Shown here: one piece after another, positions 1 through 12,041 of the stretch
Numbering within the stretch: the stretch's first letter is position 1
How the letters are laid out: each line of letters starts with the position of its first letter
Assembly (NCBI GenBank): GCA_002224055.1
Contig: AZLU01000047.1
Location: 1 to 55,803, forward strand
From: Pezizomycotina sp. ARF18
Taxonomy: Eukaryota > Ascomycota
Direction of reading: 5' to 3'
DNA: 55,803 nt
The notes under the pieces: model-generated
Databases searched by the model: none
The model's input: the letters and a program-made list of their open reading frames with translations, nothing else
What the model was told of the DNA's origin: nothing
Translations under genes and position numbers: made by a program

Positions 1-893
1 ACATAGAGCTGTTCAGGGAAGATCCGAGGTAGGAGAAACTCCGGTGATAGGATCTGCTGGGTATTGGATATTTGTTTATATACTTATCTGCCTTGCAGCT
101 GTTCTAGTTCTGTTGCAAAGATATATCACAGCGACGAAAGAGTTCCTCCTACGCATGCCTTTATCGAATACTCCAGCGAAAAGGAAAACTACTTCGAAAT
201 ACACACAAAATATCGACAATCTCGAGTTTCATGCTGGGATCAGACCGGACAAGCTTATTCAATGCCACGATCTTTCGCCGACCGCTACTTGCATAAAGTG
301 CATCTATCAGGTGCCTGGGACAAAATTAGCGAAGATTTAAGGGCTGGACAGTCGCCAGGTGCGAGAGGTGCATCGAGACCCTGACGAATTGGCGAAGAAC
401 GGCGCGAAGAAGCGAGAGAGGAGGTGCTGTTCCAGAGAGAGTCGCAAGCGGTACACGAAGATAGTAGCGAGAGACGAAAGAGACGATATCCAGAGCCTGC
501 GTCATGAAGGTGGGTCTTCGGTTCACCATCTGGAAGTCTACGTTGTTAATGATCTGGTTAATTTTGCAGCCCGACATAATATCTCGGCGAACAATTGCCA
601 GACTCGCTTCCACCGTATTGTCGAACATGACCGGGAAAAGTAGATCTCTTGATATGCATCGTACCAGCCTCAAAGTTGCCCCTGTGTCTGAACTAACGGC
701 GTTTCTACCTGCCACCGTTCCTCAGATCTACATTTCGCGAGAGGTGAGCACCAATCTTCGTCTTTGCTATTGATTTGTTTGATCTTGCTAGGACGCTACC
801 GCAAGCGATACTAATTCGGTTATGTATAGCCCGTCTATCAGTCGATTTGATGTCGAGCTACTTGGGAATCTCTGTGACGATAATTTGCGTTGA
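1..893 (+). CDS. 3' part of an unidentified protein gene (5'-truncated by window edge)
   Basis: I do not recognise this gene. Exon-like blocks are joined by canonical introns at 29-98 (GTAGGA...TTGCAG), 510-569 (GTGGGT...TTTTGCAG with a GTTAATG branch-like site) and 744-791 (GTGAGC...TGCTAG). The first and last splices keep frame. Readable pieces include an HTKYRQSRVSCWDQTGQAYS stretch near 200-260, a WTVARCERCIETL stretch near 345-390 and the C-terminal SPSISRFDVELLGNLCDDNLR ending at TGA 891-893. Near 341, 395 and just before 509 the coding signal jumps frame by one base, as in the other genes of this window. The Cys/Trp-rich middle looks like a folded domain. The product is cut at its N-terminus, so length and localisation cannot be judged. 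The exon chain is fairly convincing; function is unknown. Confidence 0.5.
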
Positions 894-3339
894 ACTTTGC
901 CGCGCGCGGGATGGAAGGACGAGCATGAAGCACGAAAGATTCCGGAAATTTGGTGGTAAAGGAAGCATTGCAAGATGGAACCCATCGCGGTACTATTTCG
1001 CTAGGATCAATCCGCCACCAGCACCACCCTCTGGACTATTAGCTCCCCGGTTACTCAGTCGAAAACTTCTCCAAAAACTGCCCCAACCTGCCCCAACTCC
1101 GTCCAACTTCCGCCCCAGCTTCTGCGCCAACGACGGCACAAGCCCGCGCCCACCTCGGCTCCGACTTCATGATACATATTCTATATTTTTTTAAAATTCA
1201 ACACTATATCTCACATACTTTCTCATATAACATCGAACTATTCTCCGGATTATCACACTGTAATAACTTATCCTCCTGTGAGGTTCCCTCTGACAATACG
1301 GAATAGCAGACAATGTCCACAGCCTGCGTTCACGATTGTTAACTGAATAGCTGCTTAGCTGCCGCGGCATTTCTTTGTCTGTCCTTCTCCAAAGGTTGTA
1401 CTTTTATGTTCATATACTGTCACCATGTAACATCAAAAAATCATGTTCAGTCTGATTTACGTGCTATCTTATTTGTCCCAATCTTTTGGCCTTTTTATCC
1501 TGTTTTACTTCTTTTTTCCCCTAGCATGAGCGACTTACGTCTTACGTCTTACGTTGGCTTCGGTTTTTTGTGCTCCTTTAACTTATTATCGACCCATATG
1601 TACCTTATTATTCTTTGAGGAGATCCTTCCTTTTTTTTCGATTTTTTGTATAGTCTGGATGTTTTGCTTCCGATTCTCGATTTCCCGTACATATATTCTT
1701 TCTTTATCCATCCCTTGCTTGGAGTAAACGGTATACGTAAATACAAATTTCGCAACAAACACTCCTTTAGTCTCCGTTTGTCCTATACGATGTACTTTAT
1801 ATCCTCTTCTATATTTTCTTTTTCTTTTTTTATAACAGAGATAGTGATAGGAAGGATGTTATGTCGTCTTGGTCATGCATGCCCGCCTTGAATATTCAAA
1901 CCAAAAACCTACATTTTCCATATTTTCGTAATGAGGGATTATTACGCAACAAAAACAATGGATTTGTACATACAAAAAGATCCTTTTTCTAACGTATTTT
2001 GAAAGAGTATATCGTAAGGAACGGAGAGTCTTCCCAAGCCTTTTAAATTTCGCATGTGTGCTTAGGTGGCGCGATAACGACGACGCGTATTTAGGATCAT
2101 CTCTTCACCGCAGATATTTCATGCTTGATATTAACGCTATAGAAACGTGTGCCTAATATATTTTAAGTTACGATCTCATGCTAAATTCCGTATATCCAGA
2201 AGGTTATATCGTGAAGTATAGAGTAGTTGACTAAGCTAAAAATATTGGCAAAAAATGATATACGTATTCAGAATTAAGATTAAATAAAAATAAATAAAGA
2301 TAATAGGGTATTCGTTTATTATCATTAACTATATATATGCATACAGGAGGTGGAAAGGGAACAAAGGCCTCCCCAAAAAAAGAGGACAAGAGAAAATCCC
2401 TCTCCATCTTGTTACTTTGTTATAAGTTTACAAATAAGTATTGTTGATAGTAGTTAACGATATGAAAAAAAGGGGGTAGGGTGATTGTCAGCTGTGTGTA
2501 TTTAGAGTAAAACGGTCGGAAAATGATATTGGTAGTGGAGAACAATTGAAATAGGATCAAAAAAAAGGACCAAGACACAAGGAAATGGAAAAATGAACGG
2601 CTCGAGCAATGTCATTTGCAAGAAGTCGAGAAATCGGCGAACGAGAAACCCCGGAATGAATATATGCTTTTTGACGAGAGATAAAGGGAAGCGTTTATTA
2701 CCATTCATTAGCTTAGGGAAATAAAGCGTGATGCCCTAAAATAATGACTGCCTAACTTAATTATAGCAAAGGTGGCAGAATAAGGGATGAGAATTATCGT
2801 TATTTACGATATAATGCTGAGGTGACTTGTGAAAGGAAAAGCAGGAACAAAAACAGAAAATAAAAGAAAAATAAAAATAAGGAAGACTAAACAAAGGAAT
2901 TCGTAGGGAAGGTACGAAAAGTTTTTTGCACGGAACAAAGAAGATTGGAAACTAGAAATACACCGCTAAATCCGATGAAAAAAAAAAAAAGAAAAAAAAA
3001 ATTTTCCAAGGTGTTAATATATATTAGATTGTGCCTGAACACGATAAATGAATAGAGAAAGCAATAATAACAAAAGAGGTTCAAAGAACTTGAGGTAGCT
3101 AATATAGTCAAAATTAAGAGAGCTGGTATACCTTCCTCAGTTTTGCCTTCAATGTATGAATCTAGATAAATAGATAAAATAAACAAATGAATGAATGATC
3201 TGGAATAACTTTTGATGGGTCATTAATAACAGCAAAGGAGCTGAAAATGGAATGCGTAAAGTCGTGCCGTGATGATACGGTGTAGGAGCGGGGAAAGTCG
3301 AATGGTGAAAATGGTTTATACACTTTGGAAGAGTTGCAA
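894..3339. other. AT-rich intergenic stretch, no gene seen
   Basis: No exon chain or recognisable protein is visible on either strand. The first 300 bases after the gene ending at 893 contain a C-rich, proline-coding-like stretch (about 1010-1160) that I cannot connect to that gene. The rest is AT-rich with short A and T runs. It holds the presumed 3' ends of both flanking genes, which converge on it. Confidence 0.6.
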
Positions 3340-5481
3340 TTAAGAATCTCCACGAAGCACAGCGAGGGCCATTTCAAGCTTTTTCCTGATATGTTTCCGT
3401 TCCGAAGAGTCGGTTTCGAGTTCCATGCGGCAGCAGACCTTGCCAAGCTCTTCGCAAAGGTTTTCGACCAGCAGCCGATCTCGAGTCGGCAATTTTAATG
3501 CCAATTCATCGTTTTCGGCCCCGATGATAGAATCGGTTGCTGTTCGCGCAGCGTCGGAGGAAACGATGTTTGCAGGCAACTGCGCTTCGTTGTGAGCTTC
3601 GCGCGTAAGCGGCACGGTTTTCGGTTCGACTTCGTACGTCAGGGCCTTCTGCGAGTAGTCTGAGCTTTTCTCAGGTTCATCCTGCGGCGTGGATGGGCCA
3701 GAATGGTAGCCATCATCATTGATAGGACTTCCTTGAAGCTCGCCCTCGACTTCTTCGTCGGGAACAACGTCAAGAACGGTACGAAGATTCAATGGACCTC
3801 TGAGGAGAAAGCATGTTCTGTCTCAGCGAATACTCCACCGGGTCAATAGGAGACTCAAAATCATCATCCTCGAGAGCGGTTTCGTATGATGAGATGGAAT
3901 GGAAGCTTTCAGTGCGCGTCAATGACGTGACAGTTGTCAACGTGTTCACAACTGGAGGTGGGGACGCTAACACCGCTGCCGTTTGAACGGTCTGAACGGC
4001 AGTAGCGGTAGACGCTTCGCTCGATCCAGAACTGCTGTTGGACCTAGCTCCCCGCACGCGGTTCCTCCTCGGGAAAGAAACGATTTGGGTCGGCTCGTCT
4101 CCAGGGGTGGAAAAGGCTGTATCGTACCCAAGTTCTTCGTACGACATTGACTTTCTCAAGATAGGAAACGGTTTCGGGGTCCCACACCTGCTACCGTCTT
4201 CGAAGATATCTCATCGCGGGCCATATCCCCTTCGGTCGTGCTAAAAAAGCTGCTCGTGCTTGAAGAGGCGAGATTGTTCGAATACACAGAGTTCGGTGAC
4301 TGGAAGATATTGTTTAGTGGTGTGTGACGGGCTGCACTTTGGCTCCGGCGGCGGAGAGAATCGTGTCTCGTCCTCTCTTGAAGATTTGTGATCCTACCCC
4401 TGAGGTCCTTCATCTGATCTTGCAAGTCGCGCATTTGCTTTGCTGAGTCTTGACGTGTCATAGTAGACGGAGCCGACCTTTGGCCATCTGGACGGTAAAG
4501 CTCAGTGACAGACTCAGACCTGGGACCTTCAAGACGGCGGGTGATACTATCAAACTGAGCCGGCACTGCACTCTCACTTGCGTTCCGAAAATGAGAATTC
4601 AGATTCTTAGGGCGAGGGTTGGTCGGATTGACAGGGAACGGGCGAAGGATGGTTCGAGGATGTACGGATTGAGGCGTGTTTATGAGGCTTTTTGCGATGT
4701 GATGATGGATTCTCGCGCTTTCGAGATATTGTGTTCGAATGCCTGTTAGTCGGAAGCCAGGCAAGTTAGCCCAGGTATTGCCAAATAAATATATAGATTT
4801 CTATCAAAGAAAAAAAAATGGGGGGGGAAGAATATCATTACATCGAGTCTCTTCTTCACTCCTGCCAAAACCTTTTCGGCTTTCCAAACATCCTCTTCCT
4901 CCTCACATCCATCCTCGTAGACGCTGCCATCAAAAACGCTTTCGGTACCATCCAAGTCAAGCAAATCGCCCTTGAACCGCAGCTTTCCACCAGAAGCGTT
5001 AGATGTTTCAGACCAATCAGAAACAAAAGAAACAGGACGATCATTCAATCCGTTGCTCTCCTTCAGATGACCATCCGTCGTTTGAGAGTCTCTCAACTGA
5101 GGTTCTGTAATTGGGAACAGGCCATTGTTCTTAGGCGTAGGAGTTGTGGGAGATTCGGAAATGTCGGGTAAGTCGGCGAGATCCTGAGGGTCGGGTTGCT
5201 TCCTTGCCTCTGCAAACGCCTCTGAGTGAAGTATGCCAATGCCAAACCAGTGGTGCCTTGAGCGTGAGTTTGAGAGCTTGTCGACGAATTCTTCGCATAA
5301 GTGGGCTAAGAAGCGAAGACGCGCTAGAATCCACCGTAGGCGTGGCAGATGATGAGCGTGGGATGGCGGTGGCGGATAAGGTCGTATTAGCAGACATACT
5401 GCCCTTAATGCTGGCGGATGAGGAGTAAGCGGAGAAAAGTGAAGGGCAAGAAGGTGTTGGTGCCAGAAGTCCGGGGGCCAT
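3340..5481 (-). CDS. Conserved fungal coiled-coil, largely disordered protein
   Basis: The start is the ATG at 5481-5479 (MAPGLLAP...) and the stop is at 3340-3342. One intron is clear at 4841-4743, with donor GTAATG, a CTAAC branch region and acceptor AACAG, following GVKKRLD. Downstream lies a short heptad-like coil, KQMRDLQDQMKDLRGRI (about 4440-4390), then a long Ser/Thr/Glu-rich region. A compact C-terminal helix pair (about 3500-3345) includes LPTRDRLLVENLCEELGKVC. This order of AEKVLxGVKKRLD, coil, disorder and C-terminal helical module resembles an uncharacterised Pezizomycotina family I know only by appearance; no function is claimed. Frame changes occur near 5265, 5215 and 4160, and probably at 3780, with compatible coding on each side. 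On its sense strand the upstream region is very pyrimidine-rich. Confidence 0.65.
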
Positions 5482-6369
5482 ATTTGTTCTGCGATTCAGA
5501 GAGAGAGAAAGAAAAAAAAAGGCGCCCAAACGAAAAAGCCTTCGTCAAGTCGATAGACAATTATTTCTTTCAGATGCAATATCGAAGATATTCCGGGACA
5601 ATTGTCCAAACTACGATAATCGACTCTGAATACCAGAGGCCGAATAAAAGAGTACAATCGCGCAGACAAAGTTTCCAGCTTCTAGGTCGTTCGGGTTATT
5701 CCAGCTTTAGATGTGAGCCTCTTTCAGAGCTTTGAGAGGAAGGAAGGATTCGAACGATTGGGCGGCGTATTCGGATAGTAGTAAGAAGCCTCTCCGTTTT
5801 CCTTCTCTGATAAAGTTCCAAAGAATCTATATTTATACCTTCTGAGATTCTACTGCGGAAGACGAATGAGTTAGCTGAGAGAATATTTAGATCGATCTGA
5901 AATAACATTGATTCTGGTGAGGTCTCGTGCAGGCATAATCCGCCAGATGAAGGACGAACGAAAGGAAAAGAAGGCCGCGGGAAATGAATGGAAGGAAGCA
6001 CGAGAAATATCGTGAGACGACTGAAGGCCTATTTAGTGATGCCATTATCAAGGGGAGGTCTTCTTTCTGCTTCTCTCCTTTTTTTCTTTTTTTTTTAGGA
6101 GATAGAGAGGAAAGAACCAAGAAAGAGAGGGCGGAGGGGTGGAGAGATTTCAAAGGGTCCTTTGTCGAAAATGGCGATAAAGTTTCGGCGTTGAAACACA
6201 GCATTGGAGTACACACTACTAACCAGGTGATTCTTCGAGATCCCCCGTACTACCAAAATGGTTTCCTTGCGTTTTCCTGCTTCCGAGAGTTCCTACCAAG
6301 GAGGGGGTCCTTCCAAGAAAAGGATAAATGGAACACAGGCCGTCAATGACAAGAGAAATATATAGCAGA

Positions 6370-6690
6370 ATCGACCACAATGAGCCGGCGAGGAGAGAAG
6401 ATGAGAGAAGAAGAGAGGAAGTAAAATAATAACAAAGCAGAGAAGAGAAGGGAAGATATGGAAAGGAGGAGACGGTGGGATAGAAAAGGAAATGTAGAAA
6501 AAAAAAAAAAGAAAAAAAAAACAAAGAACCAACCCAGATATCAAGAAAAAAAAAGGTAAGAGAGAAAGGGAAAAAAAGGGAAGAAAAAGAAAGCAAAGAC
6601 TTTGAAAGATAGAAAAAAGGAAAAAAAGGGTGAGGTTTAGGAAAAGTGGAGCAAGAGAGAAAGAGAGAAGTTTAGGGGGGAGGTTACTTT
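6370..6690. repeat. Purine-skewed tract (G+A on + strand)
   Basis: About 320 bases consist overwhelmingly of A and G on the plus strand with few interruptions, including runs such as GAGAGAAGATGAGAGAAGAA. Relative to the minus-strand gene starting at 5481 it is a polypyrimidine tract about 0.9-1.2 kb upstream of the ATG. CT-rich tracts are common in fungal promoters and 5' leaders, but a regulatory role here is inference. Confidence 0.6.
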
Positions 6691-9392
6691 ACAAATTGGG
6701 GGAAACAAGTGCAAGCAGGCGCATATAACACGGCTAGCAACAATTAAAAAAAAAAAAATGATATATTTTTAAAATATAATAAATAAATACATAAAATATA
6801 CAAAATATAAAAAAAATAGAAATGAACTGTAAAACACAGAGACCCAGTAAAAAGGGAAGCGCCATTTTTTCTTCCCTTCTTTTCTTTTCCCTAAAAATAT
6901 TCTCATAATACTCTAAAGCTCTTTTGGGTGGTGAAAAGGGCGCACAGGCAGAACCGAAAAAAAAAAAAAAAAAAAAAAAAAAGAATTGAGCAGTGGACAA
7001 GGTAAAACACGCTACTTCTTGACTGCAGCGCTAGATGAGCGAGGGGTCAACATCTGTCCAAGAAAACTCCAAAAGAAAAAAAAAGAGAAAGAAAGCAATC
7101 TCATAAGAGAGATAGAAAGGGAGTAATTGAGAAGCGTGAACACAACTATAATAATATAGTGAAGTTTGTATGTAAATTCCAATGTAGTTATATAAATGTG
7201 TGTATAGGGCCTCTTTGTGATTCGAACCCTTCTTAGGTTGAAGAGGTATTTGAAGGATTAAAGAGGCTCGATGGCTCGATGGTGATCCCAAAAAAAGAAT
7301 ATAAAAAAATTGTCTCTGGAGAGAGGGGAGAGGCGATAGGTGGTAGGTGGTAGGTTATTTCGTCTCCTCGCCCCATTCGCGCACCGTCCCCGCCAATTTC
7401 CCTACCACTAACCCACCAACAGCAAACAGGACGCTGACGCTTACCGCCATCGATCCCGTTTTGCACCTCTCCCACTGTTATAATACCTAATAACAATAAT
7501 ATTACAACAATTCCATAATACCAATAATGATAATAAACCTTGGCCTTATAACAATCTATATACACCTATATAACTACTTAATGTTCCAGTTGAAAAAGAG
7601 GATCGATCTCACTTTTGATTTTGTCGTCATCAAACACTTTCAACGATGTTCGTGGAGTTACTTAACGTCGTATCATCTCAATACGGGGAAAGAACTGGGA
7701 AAAAAAAAAAAAAAAAAAAAGAGAGAACCCCTTTCCTGAGTGCAGGACGCTGTTTCTATCACGGTATTTTCGATGGATCCTCGCCACGTTTCGAAGCTAC
7801 GCAAAAGATTTCCCTCCTTAGCTTCAAACGTTCTCTCTTCACCAAAAAAATAAAATAAAATAAAATAAAAAAAATAAAAATAAATAAATAAAAACCCTCT
7901 TCGGCTCTCCCACACGTATACTTGTTTTAAAGATAGTTCCGTACGGGCAGTTATCACAATTGATTATGATTACTATTGTGCTTCGCTTCGACATTGGCCT
8001 TTCTCTTTCCCGTTCATTGTTGCCCGACGGCTTTGAGTATATTTGAGTTGACAAAAAAAGGTCTCGTTTTCTTCTTGCGCCATACTATCCTTTGCAGGCA
8101 AGCAGCAGGGTCGTACGTGGAGAATCAGGCAAGTCGTCCAAATGAAATTAATTATTCAAAATTAAGGTAAAAATAATTATTCAAGTACCCCTATATACAG
8201 TAGTGGTAGAAGAAGGAATATATTTCCCATTCCGAAAATATAATAAAGATACTAATATCAGCTTGGATATCGTTATTGTGTATCGATCCTCTCTGGTCAA
8301 ATTCAGTCAACTACTTATTAGTTCTCTGGCAACGAGAATAACAACCTTCCTGAAGAACCTGTTTCTACCTAACTAAGTATATACTTTTTCTTTTTATCTA
8401 TCTATCTGTCTATCTATCTTGAATTGTTTTTCCCAGGTTCCTGATCCCTGGACCTTCGATATTTGTACAGGGATTTGTTTATCCGGCTAGTTAGCTAATG
8501 GAAGGAGTGCTTTAGGCACCACAATACACCCGCATGCTAGATTAGAGTATAAGAATAAGCGGGAAAAAAGAAAGAAAGAGAGAAAAAAAAACACGCAATC
8601 GATAATGGAATTTACGAATAATTATTATCCTGCGTGGGATATATCTTCGACTGACCCTTCATATATTGTTAATTTAATTATACTCTAGTTCTTATTGTTC
8701 CATCACCAACAAAAAAGCTACCTGCTGTATATACGAGTATATAATAGTTATCGGCGATTTCATTTGCTAGGATACCTCGCCCGAGAAAAGAGCATCTTGT
8801 CACTAAAGCTCAAAGAACTTTGATGGAATGCGGAATCCTTCACAAAAGTACGGCAAATCGGATTTTGCGAGGGCATTGACTTGCACAATCGAAACCCCGT
8901 TCGTCCTTGCTGCAAAAAATCGGGTTCCTTGCTTGGTCCTACCCGTTAAAAAACGCCATGCTGCCTCAAGGGGGTGCTTGGACTTGCCCGAAATAAAAAA
9001 AATATATACAGCAAGACTACATACTGTACCTGCGTAGCACGTGTGGACATTTCCTATTGCTACCGTCCGCTATAGGCACACAAAAGACTTACATATGATG
9101 ATGAATTGCGGGCACGTTACAGAAAAAAAAATTTTTTTTTTTGATATCATTCAGTCCTGACTGCTTTTCTCTCTTTCCCATTTTCTTGCCTTTTATTTTC
9201 CTGCTGTTTAACTCAATCTACTTCCCCTTAGTGCTAAAATTCGCCTGCGAGAGCGATCGCCTCACTCAGCAGCAGCACCTGAGATAAAGTGCAGCTTATT
9301 TCAGTATAGAAAGAAAACGATGCGGTAACTTAGATAGAAAGTTTGCTACGATCATTTTTTGTTTTCGTTATTTGAATTCCAAGTATTTTGTT

Positions 9393-9394
<2 letters not shown>

Positions 9395-9428
<34 letters not shown>
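9395..9428. repeat. 34-nt T homopolymer
   Basis: An uninterrupted run of 34 T as written. It is one of the longest of more than twenty A/T runs of 15 nt or more in the intergenic DNA. Its exact length is unreliable given the homopolymer errors seen in the genes. Confidence 0.85.
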
Positions 9429-9431
<3 letters not shown>

Positions 9432-12041
9432 TTCGGGTATCTTCTTCCGCGCCGCTTAGCTGATCCAGCACTCGGACGGTTGCTTGTTGGAACAGCAGCA
9501 GGTACGGGGGACGTATTATTGACGCAAGATTACAGGATCGCCGGAGACGGATATTCTCTGCGGCACCTCGTCTCCACCTATTCTGCTCAGTACGTATTTA
9601 ACCCTCGGGACCTTTTCTCGTGGAAGCTTAAAGGCCCACCAACATCGTTTGTCTTTGTGACTAACAAATCAATGGCCAAAAAAAATAAAGAGAAAAAAGA
9701 GAGAAAAGAAAGAAAAAGAAGAAAAAATAGTATAAGCTAGAAGAAGTTTTTACAAAGAAAATAGTAAATGTAACAAGATGGGATAGATTCGTCTTTCAGT
9801 CGTGCAATCGGCAATTACGTGCAAACCCACACGCTCGAGAAACATGTTACCATATACCGTATACTGACGGAGAAATAGGAAAACTAGTGGATTCGATCGT
9901 TTTAATGAACGAAAGATAAACATTTTTTAGCAAGCAGTCGAAGTCATCGCATAAAGATTGGAGTAAAGTAACGAGCAACCAGCTTTTTTTTTCTCTTTTG
10001 TTTTTGGATGTCATCTAATACGGCCGAAGCTTTGACCCATTAGGTCTTTTTTGTTTTCTCTTCTCACTCTCTCGATTGTCTTGATTTCGGCTATTCTGAA
10101 AAATGCGGAAAACGGACAATATAGCTACCAGCAAAGCCCCCATTCTGTTCTCCATTTTCCAATAAGAGGGATGTTCTTGAATATACGAAACCCGCTGATG
10201 ATCCGCCAAAATAGTTTTTCAGCGGGGCCGACGAACGAAAAGAAGAAGTATACTTATTAAAGAATATTAACCGAGCGCACGTTTCGTTTTCCCTTTCAGT
10301 AGGTTTTGCTGTGTCGTTGCGAAAAAAAAAAAAAAAAAAAAAAAAAGAATACACTCAGGAACGGTTGTTGGCATGCCCCCCGCGTACAAAACGAACAAAG
10401 TCCGCCCTGGAGGCGTCTTGGCCAGTGATCGACCCGGCTATTGTCTTTTTTGTTCTGTTGAGGACGACAAAGGAAAGGGAAAAAGAGGAGCAAATCCGGT
10501 GTTTCCCTTTCTTCAAGACATCATTCTTCAATGCAAAGCAGGTATTTTGCTCATAGACCCCAAAAAGACGAGACGAACATTTTTGCTACCCTTTCCGTGA
10601 AACCCCCACACGTTCTTTTCAGCTTTCGAATTCTTCTAGTACTAGGCTCGCAAATTTGCAGGAAATTCTGCTGCAAGACATGTTCGCGATATCTTTCGGG
10701 GCTATCTATCAATGCTTAAAGAATACGACCTAGTAACAAACGTTTTGCATAGTTATTTAGAAATGATACAGTACCTTGGAACGGGACTTAGTTCAGTAGT
10801 CTCAGACCCTTCTTTTTTAAATCGCAAAACGTTATCTCGCTGCACAACAACATATATAAAATGTCTTTAGTGTTAGCTGGCATCGGGCAAGCATTGCGTG
10901 CATGTCGCGGAATCCATCAACATCGCTTACTCCTGCTCACCGAAATTCTTGTTCGCCAAAAATATCGATACTAACCGTCCTTGTAATAATAAAAAATATT
11001 GCGAGATGAAATACTCTTTTGCAATATGCATAATACCGTGACGGTGCCTGCATTGAGAATAATAATTGAGCAATATTTGAATAGTCCTTCATTATTCTCG
11101 AAAAGGAAGTAAGAAGAAAAAAAAAAAAAAAAAAAAAAAGGACCAAGAGAACAGAAATAGAACATGTGAACAAAGGGCAGCACGTCGTGACGACCACCGT
11201 ATAGCAGCACGAAGCATTCTCCAGTCTCGCTCGTTACGAAGCTCACAGACCCTTTTTATTTAAGCTTCCTTGTTCGGGGTGTGTCACTCTCTTTCCGAGG
11301 AGATCCAAAGAGGCAATGGGTCCCTGGGATTTTCCTCCCCGTTTACGACACCACCCCCCCTCTCTTCAAAAGAGCAAAGACTCGATCGATGAGCGACAAA
11401 AAATATTGCTGCCGGCGTCCTTATTCCTCTCCAGAATTAGATCGCCATTCTCTCGCAAAAGGTTCAATTTGTGCTGTTGCTGCTAATTAAGTATTGGTAT
11501 ATTATACTATTTTATTACTATTCACCTTTGGTCGAACCTTTTCAATCTTAAGCTTTTGACTATATAAATTTGGTGGAGTTATAAAATATATATCTCAAAC
11601 ACAAAGGAAATTTCAAATCGGACTAGAATATTCGACCCCTGAGGCTTGGGGGCTTAAGCTTAAATTTAAAAGGGGTTGCAAGAATAGACGAGTAGAAATA
11701 GATCGTTTCATATTCCTATAATATTATTTTGCAAGATTTAGAGATGATTATGTAATTAGATATATATCTGCTGATTAATTTGCTCTCTGCTAATTTGCGT
11801 TGCCAAGAGACCTCAAGCCAAAAAAGAAATAAAGGAAGTTTTTAATTTTTTTTTTTTGGGGGGGAACTTTGAAGGTGAGTAACAGAGCTGTTTTGTAATC
11901 CACTTCATCGACCTCCATCCATCCATTGTCATCGCCATCTTGTCCCCGTTCGCCGCTAACACTTCTCTATCTCTTATCAGTAAACCAAACATCCGCTCGC
12001 ATCTCGAGGCCAATTAACGACATCAACTCCAAACCGTCAAG

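Larger units (their letters stand above)
5482..12041. other. 6.5 kb gene-poor intergenic region
   Basis: No supported gene. The first 1.3 kb is the upstream region of the minus-strand gene starting at 5481; at about 6370-6690 it is almost pure purine on the plus strand. Further on are an A24-type run near 6957-6982, AAAAT repeats at 7845-7884, a TCTA repeat near 8396-8420, a 34-nt T run at 9395-9428, and A runs near 10321-10346 and 11117-11139. A GC-richer island at 9440-9640 has an open frame but no recognisable product. The last few hundred bases before 12042 must include the SF3a2 promoter; I could not define its elements. Confidence 0.6.

Noticed and set aside
7205-7235. tRNA B-box-like GATTCGAAC
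   Set aside because: No T-arm stem, A box or acceptor pairing can be drawn around it on either strand.
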